64,000 nucleotides of DNA from Actinomadura latina NBRC 106108. Its GTDB lineage: Bacteria; Actinomycetota; Actinomycetes; Streptosporangiales; Streptosporangiaceae. Under the pieces are notes generated by a model. The model was given only the letters and a program-made list of their open reading frames with translations. It had not been told where the DNA came from and ran no database searches. The DNA lies in the NCBI RefSeq assembly GCF_001552195.1, contig NZ_BCQS01000023.1, positions 24,463-88,462 of the forward strand, read 5' to 3'. Below are positions 50,682 to 57,977 of the stretch, one piece after another. A program made the translations under genes and the position numbers. Each line of letters starts with the position of its first letter. Position 1 is the first letter of the stretch.

Positions 50682-51083
50682 TCAGGCCGCCAGGGAGAGC
50701 ACGGACACCGCGGCACCGCCCGCCCCGGACGCGGGCGGCGCCGCGGCGCGCCGGACCGGCATCGGCCGCACGGTGGCTCCCGCGGCGCGCGCGCCCTCGA
50801 CGCGCGCGGCGTCGACACGGGTCAGGTCGTGCACGACGGCCGCCAGCAGGTCGGCCAGTTCGACGCCGAGCGCGTCGCACACGGCGGCCAGCACCTCCGA
50901 CGACGCCTCCTTGCGGCCACGCTCGATCTCCGACAGGTACGGCATGGAGATCCGCGCGGCGACCGCCACGTCGGCCAGCGTGCGTCCCTGCGCCCGCCGG
51001 ATCCGGCGCAGCGCGGCGCCCAGCAGCGACCGCAGCAGGGCGCGCGGGCGCCGGCGGCGTCCGTCGACGGCGGTGTTCGTCAT
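50682..51083 (-). CDS. clgR: ClgR-type XRE regulator with Leu-Ala-Ala tail
   Basis: A 133-residue regulator. The helix-turn-helix (about 25-80) reads RRIRRAQGRTLADVAVAARI, SMPYLSEIERGRKEASSEVL and AAVCDALGVELADLL, a close match to ClgR, the activator of clp genes in actinomycetes. The C-terminus ends SVLSLAA; in Streptomyces ClgR a C-terminal Ala-Ala makes the protein a ClpP substrate, giving feedback. The tail here is longer and rich in Ala/Pro. ATG 51083 has GAGGA upstream. It lies between two clpP pairs and is on the same strand as the second pair, 106 bases after it. Confidence 0.82.
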   Translation of the reverse strand: MTNTAVDGRRRRPRALLRSLLGAALRRIRRAQGRTLADVAVAARISMPYLSEIERGRKEASSEVLAAVCDALGVELADLLAAVVHDLTRVDAARVEGARAAGATVRPMPVRRAAAPPASGAGGAAVSVLSLAA

Positions 51084-51189
51084 CGGGTCCTCGTCTCACG
51101 GCAGGCGGGCGGCGGTCCCGCCCGGTGAACACCTTCATGCCTAACCGCCGCGCGGCGTCCGGGCCAGTGCTTTCGCCCTCGGCGCACTC

Positions 51190-51795
51190 TCAGGCGCGGC
51201 TGGTGAGGACCGCGTCGATCAGCCCGTAGTCCTTGGCCTCCGCGGCGGTGAAGTACCGCTCGCGGTCCAGGTCGCGCCGCACCGTCTCGGCGTCGCGCCC
51301 GGCCGCCTCCGCCAGGATCGCCTCGGTCTGCCGCCGCAGCCGCAGCACCTCGCGCGCCTGGATGTCCAGGTCGGTGGCGTAGCCGCGGGACACCTCGACC
51401 TCCGGCTCGTGCAGCAGGATCCGCGCGCCGCGCAGCGCCTGCCGCCGTCCCGGCGAGCCCGCCGCCAGCAGGACAGCCGCCGCCGACCCGGCCTGCCCGA
51501 CGCACGTCGTCTCGACCTCGGGCCGGATGTACTGCATGGTGTCGCAGATCGCCAGCATCGCCGTCAGCGACCCGCCCGGCGAGTTGATGTAGAGGGCGAT
51601 GGGCCGGTCGGGGTCCATACCCTCCAGCGCCAGCATCTGCGCGGTGACGTCGTTGGCGCTGGTGTCGTCCACCGGCGCGCCGAGGAAGACGATGCGGTCC
51701 TCGAACAGCCTGTTGTAGGGGTTGGTGTCCTTGCGGCCGTAGCTGGTCTGCTCCTCGTACTCGGGGACGAGGTACCGCCGTTCCGCTCTTGTCAT
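51190..51795 (-). CDS. clpP: ATP-dependent Clp protease proteolytic subunit (type B, QAGSAA)
   Basis: A 201-residue ClpP. The triad residues are Ser104 in GQAGSAAAV, His129 in ILLHEPE and Asp in DLDRERYFTAAEA. HEP replaces the common HQP, and the Leu-Arg-Gly-Ala-Arg preceding it replaces Pro-His-Ala-Arg, so the substrate channel may differ. ATG 51795 overlaps the stop of the preceding clpP by ATGA. It is the paralogue of the type B subunit at 50047 and closes the second pair. The 106-base gap to clgR holds no clear terminator. Confidence 0.92.
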   Translation of the reverse strand: MTRAERRYLVPEYEEQTSYGRKDTNPYNRLFEDRIVFLGAPVDDTSANDVTAQMLALEGMDPDRPIALYINSPGGSLTAMLAICDTMQYIRPEVETTCVGQAGSAAAVLLAAGSPGRRQALRGARILLHEPEVEVSRGYATDLDIQAREVLRLRRQTEAILAEAAGRDAETVRRDLDRERYFTAAEAKDYGLIDAVLTSRA

Positions 51796-52430
51796 GTGCC
51801 CACCCGGTCGGTGCTGTCGATGACGTGGTCGACGAAGCCGTAGTCGCGGGCCTCCTCCGCGGTGAACCACGCGTCCCGGTCGCCGTCGGCCTCGATCTGC
51901 TCCAGCGGCTGCCCGGTGTGGAACGCCGTCCGCTCCGCCAGGGTCCGCTTGAGGTAGAGGGACTGCTCGGCCTGGATCTTGATGTCGGACGCGGTGCCGC
52001 CGATCCCGCCGTGCGGCTGGTGCATCATCACCCGCGCGTGCCGCAGCGCGTACCGCTTGCCCCGCGTCCCCGCGCACAGCAGCGTCTGCCCCATGGACGC
52101 CGCCATGCCCATCGCGACGGTGGATATGTCGTTCGGGACGAACTGCATCATGTCGTAGATCGCCATCCCCGCGTCGACGACGCCGCCGGGGGAGTTGATG
52201 TAGAGCGTGATGTCGCGCCGCCCGTCCTGCGCCGCGAGCAGCAGCAGCTGCGCGTTGACCCGGTTGGCGAGCCGGTCGTCGATCTCGCTGCCGAGGAAGA
52301 CGATCCGCTGCGCGAGCAGCCGCTCGTACAGCTGCGCGTCCGCGAGCTGAGGCATCTCCGCCACCTTGGCCCGCGACCTCCCCGCGAACGTCTCCGCCCG
52401 TTCGCCGTCCCGCCTCTGTTCGCCGCTCAC
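51792..52430 (-). CDS. clpP: ATP-dependent Clp protease proteolytic subunit (type A, ASMGQ)
   Basis: A 212-residue ClpP with an N-terminal extension of about 35 residues (EQRRDGERAETFAGRSRAK) that may be a propeptide. The triad is Ser112 in MAASMGQTL, His137 in VMMHQPH and Asp in GDRDAWFTAEEA. The sequence is the most canonical of the four. GTG 52430 has GAGGAGGGG directly upstream, a very strong ribosome binding site. The promoter region contains a CGTACG-CTA-CGTACG palindrome. It is coupled to the type B clpP at 51190. Confidence 0.93.
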   Translation of the reverse strand: MSGEQRRDGERAETFAGRSRAKVAEMPQLADAQLYERLLAQRIVFLGSEIDDRLANRVNAQLLLLAAQDGRRDITLYINSPGGVVDAGMAIYDMMQFVPNDISTVAMGMAASMGQTLLCAGTRGKRYALRHARVMMHQPHGGIGGTASDIKIQAEQSLYLKRTLAERTAFHTGQPLEQIEADGDRDAWFTAEEARDYGFVDHVIDSTDRVGT

Positions 52431-52457
52431 GGCCCCTCCTCGATCATCTGTACGGTT

Positions 52458-52472
52458 CGTACGCTACGTACG
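52458..52472. promoter_or_regulatory. CGTACG-CTA-CGTACG operator candidate
   Basis: Two self-palindromic CGTACG hexamers spaced by 3 bases lie 28 bases before the minus-strand clpP start and 45 bases before the phd antitoxin gene. A regulator of either could bind. Confidence 0.5.
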
Positions 52473-52516
52473 TAGACAGTATTACCGTCCGGGCAGCCGG
52501 GCCAGGGGGAGGTCGA

Positions 52517-52825
52517 GTGTTTCGCTATACGATGAATAGCGTGGATGTTCCGGTGACCGAAGCACGTGCAGAGTTCGCGGATCTGGTGAACCGGGTCGCC
52601 TACACGGGCGAGCCCGTCAAGCTCACGCGGCGCGGCAAGGTGATGGCCGCCCTGGTCAGCCCGGAGGACCTCGAACTGCTGGAGGCGATCCGCGCCCAGC
52701 GCCTCGACCTCCAGGTCGGCGGCACGGTACCCCCGGGCCGGCCCTCCCGGCCCGCCGAGCGGCCGCAACCGTCCCCGCCGATGCGCATCGCGGCCGAGTA
52801 CCGTCCGCCCGGATTCAGCCGCTGA
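52517..52825 (+). CDS. Phd/YefM family antitoxin, orphan
   Basis: A protein of up to 102 residues. The family core is VPVTEARAEFADLVNRVAYTGEPVKLTRRGKVMAALVSPEDLELLEAI (about residues 10-57, split here only for naming the ends VPVTEARAEF and PEDLELLEAI). Such proteins bind their own operators and neutralise a partner toxin through the C-terminus. Here the C-terminal 40 residues are Pro/Arg-rich (GRPSRPAERPQP). Starts at GTG 52517 (GGAGG 4 bases upstream), ATG 52532 or GTG 52541 are all possible. A CGCTAT/ATAGCG inverted repeat covers the start region. No RelE, Doc or YoeB toxin follows in the next 110 bases. Confidence 0.78.
   Translation: MFRYTMNSVDVPVTEARAEFADLVNRVAYTGEPVKLTRRGKVMAALVSPEDLELLEAIRAQRLDLQVGGTVPPGRPSRPAERPQPSPPMRIAAEYRPPGFSR
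52523..52541 (+). promoter_or_regulatory. Inverted repeat at antitoxin start
   Basis: CGCTAT and ATAGCG flank 7 bases that include a -10-like TACGAT. It is a natural autoregulation site for a Phd/YefM protein, and would favour the shorter, leaderless start at GTG 52541. Confidence 0.5.
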
Positions 52826-52934
52826 CCTCCGAAGCGCGCCGGCCCCGGCAGTCCGCGACCGGCTGATCGCCTGGTCCCGCTGCCTTGCCCGCGGTGCGTG
52901 CCACGGACTGAACCCGTCCCGCCGTTCGCGGAGG

Positions 52935-53738
52935 TCAGGGGGTGGGGTGGGAGGTGTGCCAGACGTCGCGGGAGGACATGAGGCGGCGCAGGGTCACGAG
53001 GTCGTCGGTGATGATGCCGTCGATGCCGAGGTCGAGGAGGCGGGCCATGGCGGCGGGGTCGTTGACCGTCCAGGCGTGGACCTGCAGGCCGAGGCGGTGG
53101 GCGTGGTCGATGAACGCCTCGGTGACGAACGGGACGGGGCCGAGGCCGTAGGGGACCTGGGCGCAGGCGACGCCGGTGGCGGCGAGGCGGACCAGTTTGG
53201 CGGCGGGGCCGCCGTAGGAGCGGGCGCGCAGCGCCATCAGGCCGCGCGGGCCGAGGGCCGTGCACACGTCCCGGTCGGTGAACAGGGGGAGACGGGCGCG
53301 CATCTGGGCCAGGCGGCGCGTGGAGAAGGAGGTGAGGCACACCCGATTCCAGGCGTTCGTGCGGTGCAGCGTCGCGGCCAGCGGCCCGATGACGCGGGCG
53401 TCCTTCAGGTCGATGTTGACGCGGGAGCCCGGGAAGGAGCCGAGGACGTCCTCCAGGCGGGGGATCGGCTCGGTGCCGGCGACGCGGGCCTTGGCGACCT
53501 CGGCGTAGGGCAGCCGCGAGACGGTGCCGGTGCGGTCGGTGACGCGGTCCAGGGTGCGGTCGTGGAAGGCGACGACGACGCCGTCGGCGGTGGCGTGGGC
53601 GTCGGTCTCCAGGTAGCGGTAGCCGAGCTCGGTGGCGCGCTGGAACGCGGCCATCGAGTTCTCCGGGCGGCCCGCGCCGCCGCGGTGGGCGAAGGGGATC
53701 GGCCCGGGATGGTCGAGGAACTCGTACGTGCGGCGCAC
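52935..53738 (-). CDS. Glycerophosphodiester phosphodiesterase
   Basis: A 267-residue GDPD-family TIM-barrel enzyme cleaving glycerophosphodiesters to glycerol 3-phosphate and an alcohol. Active-site motifs are FAHRGGAGRPENSMAAF (the HR...E pair), LETDAHATADGVVVAFHD (E-x-D and second His) and VNIDLKD. No signal peptide is visible, so it is likely cytoplasmic. The start GTG 53738 has no ribosome binding site; CATAAT lies 7 bases upstream. A copy of the recurring motif lies 36 bases before the start. The EF-hand gene diverges on the other side. Confidence 0.9.
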   Translation of the reverse strand: MRRTYEFLDHPGPIPFAHRGGAGRPENSMAAFQRATELGYRYLETDAHATADGVVVAFHDRTLDRVTDRTGTVSRLPYAEVAKARVAGTEPIPRLEDVLGSFPGSRVNIDLKDARVIGPLAATLHRTNAWNRVCLTSFSTRRLAQMRARLPLFTDRDVCTALGPRGLMALRARSYGGPAAKLVRLAATGVACAQVPYGLGPVPFVTEAFIDHAHRLGLQVHAWTVNDPAAMARLLDLGIDGIITDDLVTLRRLMSSRDVWHTSHPTP

Positions 53739-53745
53739 GCCCCCG

Positions 53746-53751
53746 ATTATG
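53746..53751 (-). promoter_or_regulatory. Candidate -10 box of leaderless glycerophosphodiesterase transcript
   Basis: Read on the minus strand it is CATAAT, 7 bases before GTG 53738. Confidence 0.45.
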
Positions 53752-53773
53752 GCGGACCCGTCGATCAAGCCTG

Positions 53774-53790
53774 ACCTTACTGCGTAAAGG
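53774..53790 (-). promoter_or_regulatory. Recurring motif, copy 4 (upstream of glycerophosphodiesterase)
   Basis: Plus-strand text is ACCTTACTGCGTAAAGG, nearly symmetric around its centre. It lies upstream of the presumed -10 box, in the -35 zone. Confidence 0.5.
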
Positions 53791-53849
53791 GCCGGGGCGA
53801 GAAGCGCGGTGCTACCGTCACCCCTCGACCGGCCAACGAAGGAGCACCC

Positions 53850-54071
53850 ATGGCGGACGTGAACGACTACCGGGCGACGTTCGAGCTCGTGGACGTCGAC
53901 GGTGACGGGTACATCTCGGCGGACGAGCTGAAGAACCTGATGAGCAAGCTCGGCCAGGACGTCAACGGCACGCGTGCGGTCGAGGTGGTCGTGGCCGCCG
54001 ACGCCAACCGCGACGGCAAGATCTCCCTGGAGGAGTTCACCGCGCTGATGGAGGGGACGGCCCGCCCCTGA
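53850..54071 (+). CDS. EF-hand calcium-binding protein (calerythrin/CabD type)
   Basis: A 73-residue cytoplasmic protein with two EF-hand loops: DVDGDGYISADE (about residues 15-26) and DANRDGKISLEE (about 50-61). All acidic calcium ligands, including the Glu at position 12 of each loop, are present. Two-hand proteins of this size in Streptomyces bind calcium as buffers or signals. GAAGGAG lies about 7 bases before ATG 53850. It stands alone between two convergent or divergent genes and no target is suggested by context. Confidence 0.92.
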   Translation: MADVNDYRATFELVDVDGDGYISADELKNLMSKLGQDVNGTRAVEVVVAADANRDGKISLEEFTALMEGTARP

Positions 54072-54075
54072 CCGG

Positions 54076-55914
54076 TCAGGCCGGCAGGCGCCGGATCTTG
54101 AGGGCGTTGTCGGTGCGGGTCATCGTCCGCCCGTCGGGCGCGGTCTGGACGCGCTCGTGCTCGCCGCTGCGCAGCACCTCCCATTCGCCGTCCGGGAGGC
54201 CGAGGGACTTCAGCACCTCCTCCGCGGAGGGCAGGTGGACGTCGGGGTGGGCGCCGGGGTCCCAGGGCGGCGGGCCGGAGTGCCCGGCGATGAACAGGAT
54301 GCCGCCGGGCGCGACGGCCGCGGCGGCGGAGCGCAGGATCGCCTCCCGCGGCATGCCCGCGCCGGGGGAGTGCAGGAACATGGCGGTGACCAGGTCGTAG
54401 GCCCCCTCGGGGAAGGACGCGGCGAGGTCGTGCCGCTGCCAGTCGATGCGGTCGGCGACGCCCGCTTCGCCCGCGTGGCGCGCGGCGCGGTCGAGGGCGT
54501 TGCGGGAGATGTCGGTGGCGGTCACGCGCCAGCCCCGCTCCGCGAGCCAGATCGCGTCGGCGCCTTCGCCGCAGCCGAGGTCCAGGGCGGTGCCCGGTTC
54601 CAGGCCGGTGATCTCCTTGACGAGGATCGCGTTGGGCTCGCCGCTCCAGACGTGGTCGTGCTCGGCGTAGCGGGCTTCCCAGAACTCTTCGCTGCTCATG
54701 GTGTCGTCCATGCCCCGATGATGGGTCGCCGGCCGGCCTGCCGGCGAACTGCGTTGCCGTTCCGGCAAAAACCGCAGTGCCGCGGCGGCGGCAAGGGCGG
54801 GACTCGCGGCGAGGGCGTAGCAGAGCGGGAGCGGAAGCGCGTCCAGGAGCACGCCGGTCGCGGCCGTCCCGCCGGACGCGCCGAGGTTCAGCGCGGTGTT
54901 GACCCAGGCGGCGGCGCGGGCGCGGGCGGCGGGCGGCGCGTCCGCGTCCGCGATCAGGTAGGCGCTGGTCAGGGTGGGGCCGACGAACATCCCGGCGGCG
55001 AAGGCCGCCACCGTCAGCACCGGGATGGACGGTGCGAGGCCCGCGGCGGCCAGCGCGGCGCCCAGCGGGCAGAGCAGGACGGCGAGGCGGCCGCGTCCGG
55101 GCAGGGAGCGGCTCAGCGCGCCGTAGGCGAGTCCGCCGAGGGTGCTGCCGGCCGCGAGGGCGGCCTCCACCCAGGCGACCGCGGCGGGCTGGTGGTGGTG
55201 CTGGGTGAACGCGATGGCGAGCAGGCCGGTCGAGCCGAGCACGACGCCGGTGGCCGCCGCGGCGGCGGACGGGGCGAGCGGGAGGGCGCGCACGCGCGGT
55301 CCGCGGCGGCGCCCGGACGGCCGGGGCCGCACGGCCGGTGAGGTGATCAGCCCGAGGGTGCCGGCGGTGACGAGGGCGGCGCTGAGCACGATCCCGAGGG
55401 ACGGTGAGGCGGCCGCCGCCAGCAGCCCGGCCAGGAGCGGGCCGGTGACGAAGACGAGTTCTTCGGAGACGGTGTCGAGACTGTAGGCGCGGCGGAGCAG
55501 CGGCCCGTCCGGCACCAGGACGTTCCAGAGGGTCCGCATGACCACGCCCAGCGGCGGCATCGTGGCGCCGGCCGCGGCCGTCAGCGCCACCAGCGGCGGG
55601 AACGGCGCCCCGGGGCGCCAGGTCAGGGCGGCCAGCGCGGCGAGGCAGAGGGAGTAGGCGGCGGCCATCGGCGGCAGCGCGCGGCGCGGGCCGTGCCGGT
55701 CGATGAGCCCGGCGCGCAGCGGCGACAGGACGGAGACGGTGAGGCCGAGCAGGGCCATGAGCCCGCCGGCGCGGGAGTAGGAGCCGGTGGCGGAGGTGAA
55801 CGCCAGCATCAGGGACAGGAAGACCGTCCCGTAGGACAGGCGTCCCAGCAGGGCGAGGGCGAAGGTGCGGGAGGCGTGGGGCGCGCGCAGGACGGCCGCG
55901 TACGACGGTGTCAC
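54076..55914 (-). CDS. MFS transporter fused in frame to SAM methyltransferase
   Basis: One open frame of 612 codons. Residues 1 to about 395 form a 12-helix major facilitator protein (start MTPSYAAVLRAPHASRTFAL, with DRHGPRRA after TM2). Residues about 402-612 form a class I methyltransferase beginning SSEEFWEARYAEHDHVWSG, with the SAM motif ALDLGCGEGADAIWLAERGW and VTATDISRNAL. The linker RSSPAGRPATHHRGMDDTM has no stop. An internal ATG at MDDT could restart translation to make a separate enzyme. GTG 55914 has AGGA 8 bases upstream. Possibly two genes joined by loss of a stop, or a true efflux-modification fusion. Confidence 0.8.
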   Translation of the reverse strand: MTPSYAAVLRAPHASRTFALALLGRLSYGTVFLSLMLAFTSATGSYSRAGGLMALLGLTVSVLSPLRAGLIDRHGPRRALPPMAAAYSLCLAALAALTWRPGAPFPPLVALTAAAGATMPPLGVVMRTLWNVLVPDGPLLRRAYSLDTVSEELVFVTGPLLAGLLAAAASPSLGIVLSAALVTAGTLGLITSPAVRPRPSGRRRGPRVRALPLAPSAAAAATGVVLGSTGLLAIAFTQHHHQPAAVAWVEAALAAGSTLGGLAYGALSRSLPGRGRLAVLLCPLGAALAAAGLAPSIPVLTVAAFAAGMFVGPTLTSAYLIADADAPPAARARAAAWVNTALNLGASGGTAATGVLLDALPLPLCYALAASPALAAAAALRFLPERQRSSPAGRPATHHRGMDDTMSSEEFWEARYAEHDHVWSGEPNAILVKEITGLEPGTALDLGCGEGADAIWLAERGWRVTATDISRNALDRAARHAGEAGVADRIDWQRHDLAASFPEGAYDLVTAMFLHSPGAGMPREAILRSAAAAVAPGGILFIAGHSGPPPWDPGAHPDVHLPSAEEVLKSLGLPDGEWEVLRSGEHERVQTAPDGRTMTRTDNALKIRRLPA

Positions 55915-55955
55915 GGGGGGTTCCTCAGAGAAGCCCGCTGCGGGGCGGTTTACGG

Positions 55956-56001
55956 GGACGCCGGAGGCCGCCGCCGCGTGCCGCGGCGGCGGAGGGCGTC
56001 C
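55956..56001 (-). terminator. Terminator hairpin after MreB-like gene
   Basis: Outer arms GGACGCC/GGCGTCC and inner arms CCGCCGCCGCG/CGCGGCGGCGG stack around loop TGC, 47 bases after the MreB-like stop and before the MFS gene. Confidence 0.65.
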
Positions 56002-56047
56002 TACGCGTCAATGAGGAACTGCACGGGACGGAGTGTAGCGCGTCCGG

Positions 56048-56932
56048 TCAGGCGCTGGTGAGGCGCCAGGCGTCGGGGGAGCGGCAGGTGTGGGCGAGGC
56101 CGCGGATGGTGGCGCGGGCGGGGTCGGGGGCGATGGTGATGGTGAGGCTCATCTCGGCGGTGAGGCGGCCCGGCAGGGACGGCAGCCTGGCGCCGCCGCC
56201 GGTGAGCAGCAGGCCGCCGTCGCGGGCGGTGCGGCGCAGCGGGGCGGGCAGGTGGGTCAGCAGGTGGTGGACGTCGGCGGCGATCCGGTCCCGGACGTGC
56301 TCGGGCAGCCGCGGGACGTTGTGGCCGGCCTGCCGGTCGGGGACGTACCGGACGGACCGCGCCGCGTGCACGCGGCCCCGCATGACGACGGCCGTCTCGA
56401 CGATGCCGGCGCCGATGTCGAGGACGAGGCGGGGCCGCGGGTCGCCGATGTCGATGCCGGCCCCGATGGCGGCGGCCAGGGGCGCCTCCATCGTGCGGAC
56501 GGGGCACCCGGCGGCCGCGCGGACGGCGTCGGCCGCGCGGCCGAGTTGGGCGCCGCTGGCGGCGGCGGGCACGGCGAGCAGTACCTGCCGGAGCCGGAGG
56601 TCGGGGTCGGCCTCCAGCAGCGTCATGCGGGTCAGCCGGGTGCAGGCCGCGGCGTCGGCGACCATGCCGTGCTCGATGGGACGGCCCGGGACGGTGCGGG
56701 CCCGGCGGCGCCGCGTGGCGGGCCGCCCGGTGGTGAGTTGCCCGGTGGTGAGTTGCCCGGTGGTGAGTTGCCCGGTGGTGAGTTGCGGGGCGCCGCCGAC
56801 CGTGGACGGGCGGTCGACGATCACGTCCAGGGCGGGCACGCTCGCGCGGATGCGGCTGCTGCCCAGGTCGAGGGCGGCGCGCGGGCCGTCCGGCGGCGCC
56901 GTGCGGGCGGTCACCGTCGTCGCTGCTGGCAT
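56048..56932 (-). CDS. MreB-like actin-fold protein with LTTGQ repeats
   Basis: A 294-residue actin-superfamily protein. Phosphate-1 is ALDLGSSRIRA (20-30), PIEHGMVAD (85-93) and MEAPLAAAIGAGI (148-160) match MreB, phosphate-2 is VLDIGAGIVETAV (170-182) and the adenosine motif is LLLTGGGARLPSLPG (241-255). It is about 50 residues shorter than MreB and its first subdomain carries four exact LTTGQ repeats (51-70). Acidic residues for ATP hydrolysis are partly missing. The start overlaps the DksA/TraR gene by 22 bases. It may be a divergent MreB paralogue or a regulator; polymerisation is uncertain. Confidence 0.75.
   Translation of the reverse strand: MPAATTVTARTAPPDGPRAALDLGSSRIRASVPALDVIVDRPSTVGGAPQLTTGQLTTGQLTTGQLTTGRPATRRRRARTVPGRPIEHGMVADAAACTRLTRMTLLEADPDLRLRQVLLAVPAAASGAQLGRAADAVRAAAGCPVRTMEAPLAAAIGAGIDIGDPRPRLVLDIGAGIVETAVVMRGRVHAARSVRYVPDRQAGHNVPRLPEHVRDRIAADVHHLLTHLPAPLRRTARDGGLLLTGGGARLPSLPGRLTAEMSLTITIAPDPARATIRGLAHTCRSPDAWRLTSA
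56726..56785 (-). repeat. Exact 4 x 15-bp minisatellite in MreB-like gene
   Basis: CCCGGTGGTGAGTTG is repeated four times without a single change, encoding LTTGQ. The number of copies can change without breaking the frame. Confidence 0.95.
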
Positions 56933-57255
56933 TTCACGCAGCGGCGCGCGTACGGGATGATCTCCAGGCGCCCTGCGGGGACGGGCTTGCCGCAGTCCTC
57001 GCAGCTGCCGTAGGTGCCGTCGCGGAGCCGGACGAGGGCGGCGTCGATCTCCTCCAGGTTGCCCTGGAGGGCGCCGCGGCGGGCCATGACGGCCTCGTCG
57101 GGCGCGCTCTCGCCCGCGAGGAGCCCGAGCTCTGCGACGTGCGTCCGGCGCTCCTGCTCCAGGAGCTCACGGGCCTGCCGGGCCGCGGTGCCGCCGGGCG
57201 GGTAACCGCCGAGGGCATCGCCGGCCGCGCCGTTGACCGCGCTGTTGACCGTCAT
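56911..57255 (-). CDS. DksA/TraR family C4 zinc-finger protein
   Basis: A 114-residue protein. The C-terminal zinc finger is CEDCGKPVPAGRLEIIPYAR with the second pair CVKC (C-x2-C-x17-C-x2-C). The preceding helix-rich region (RQARELLEQERRTHVAELGL, EEIDAALVRLRDGTYGSC) is the coiled-coil-like arm. Such proteins bind RNA polymerase in the secondary channel or act as general regulators. ATG 57255 is preceded by AAGGGAG at 11 bases. Its stop lies inside the MreB-like gene. It starts 150 bases from the SpoU gene stop. Confidence 0.85.
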   Translation of the reverse strand: MTVNSAVNGAAGDALGGYPPGGTAARQARELLEQERRTHVAELGLLAGESAPDEAVMARRGALQGNLEEIDAALVRLRDGTYGSCEDCGKPVPAGRLEIIPYARRCVKCQQRRR

Positions 57256-57407
57256 CGCAATGAGCTCCCTTGCAGGTCGGTGTCGGGGTCGCCGGGGTAA
57301 ATACGTGGCGAACCTCCACCATGCGGCAAGGGGGCCGGGGCGGCCATGGGGTGCGGCACCCATTTGCGGTGGGTGCGGGGGTGCAGCCGCGCCGGCGTTC
57401 CGGCGGG

Positions 57408-57977
57408 TCAGGCGCTCCATTCGCGGCGGCGGGCCTCGGCGAGGGCGATGGCGGTGGCGACCGCGACGTTGAGAGAGCCGACGCGCCCGATCTGGGGGAT
57501 GTAGGCGACGGCGTCGGCGGCGGCGAGGAGGGCGGGGGAGCAGCCGTGGTCCTCGCCGCCGACGGCGAGGCAGACGTCGCCGTCGAGGGGGGCGTCGTGC
57601 AGGGGGAGGGCGTCGGCGGTGAGTTCCACGGCGATGAGGCGCAGGCCCGCCTTGCGGACGGCGGCGGCGGCCTCGGCGGGGGTGCCGGCGTGCTCCCAGG
57701 GGACGAGGCGGTCGGTGCCGAGGGCGGTCTTGGCGACGCCGCGGTGGGTGGGGGGCGTGGCGTTGCCGGCGAGCCAGAGGTGCTCGACGCCGAACACGGC
57801 GGCGCTGCGGATGATCGAGCCCATGTTGAACGGCTGGGTGACGGACTCGACGAGCAGGCCGAGGCGGGCGCCGGTGCGGCGGCGCCAGTCGCGGTTGAGG
57901 CGCTTGACGTCGGTGCCGCGCAGCTGCCGGCGGCCCTGCGCGGGGTCGGGGGTGCTCGCCGGGTTGCGGGTGGTCAT
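57408..57977 (-). CDS. TrmH/SpoU family RNA 2'-O-methyltransferase
   Basis: A 189-residue SPOUT enzyme. Motif 1 is FNMGSIIRSAAVFGVE, motif 2 is CLAVGGEDHGCSP, and motif 3 is GRVGSLNVAVATAIALAEARR, giving the knot that binds SAM. It is predicted to methylate a ribose of tRNA (TrmH-like, Gm18) or rRNA; the short N-terminus (RRQLRGTDVKRLNRDWRRRTG) is basic. ATG 57977 overlaps the stop of the upstream methyltransferase by ATGA, so both belong to one RNA-modification operon. Confidence 0.88.
   Translation of the reverse strand: MTTRNPASTPDPAQGRRQLRGTDVKRLNRDWRRRTGARLGLLVESVTQPFNMGSIIRSAAVFGVEHLWLAGNATPPTHRGVAKTALGTDRLVPWEHAGTPAEAAAAVRKAGLRLIAVELTADALPLHDAPLDGDVCLAVGGEDHGCSPALLAAADAVAYIPQIGRVGSLNVAVATAIALAEARRREWSA

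Noticed and set aside
49311..52472. ClgR binding boxes at the clpP promoters
   Set aside because: The palindromes at 49311 and 52458 do not fit the ClgR consensus as I remember it, so I list them only as unassigned sites.
52823..52938. Long-range inverted repeat CTGACCTCCG/CGGAGGTCAG between antitoxin and glycerophosphodiesterase ends
   Set aside because: Ten-base arms nearly 100 bases apart, each spanning a stop codon, with poor pairing beyond; not a convincing terminator.
56726..56785. CRISPR-like repeat array
   Set aside because: The units are contiguous without spacers and encode LTTGQ in frame; it is a coding minisatellite.
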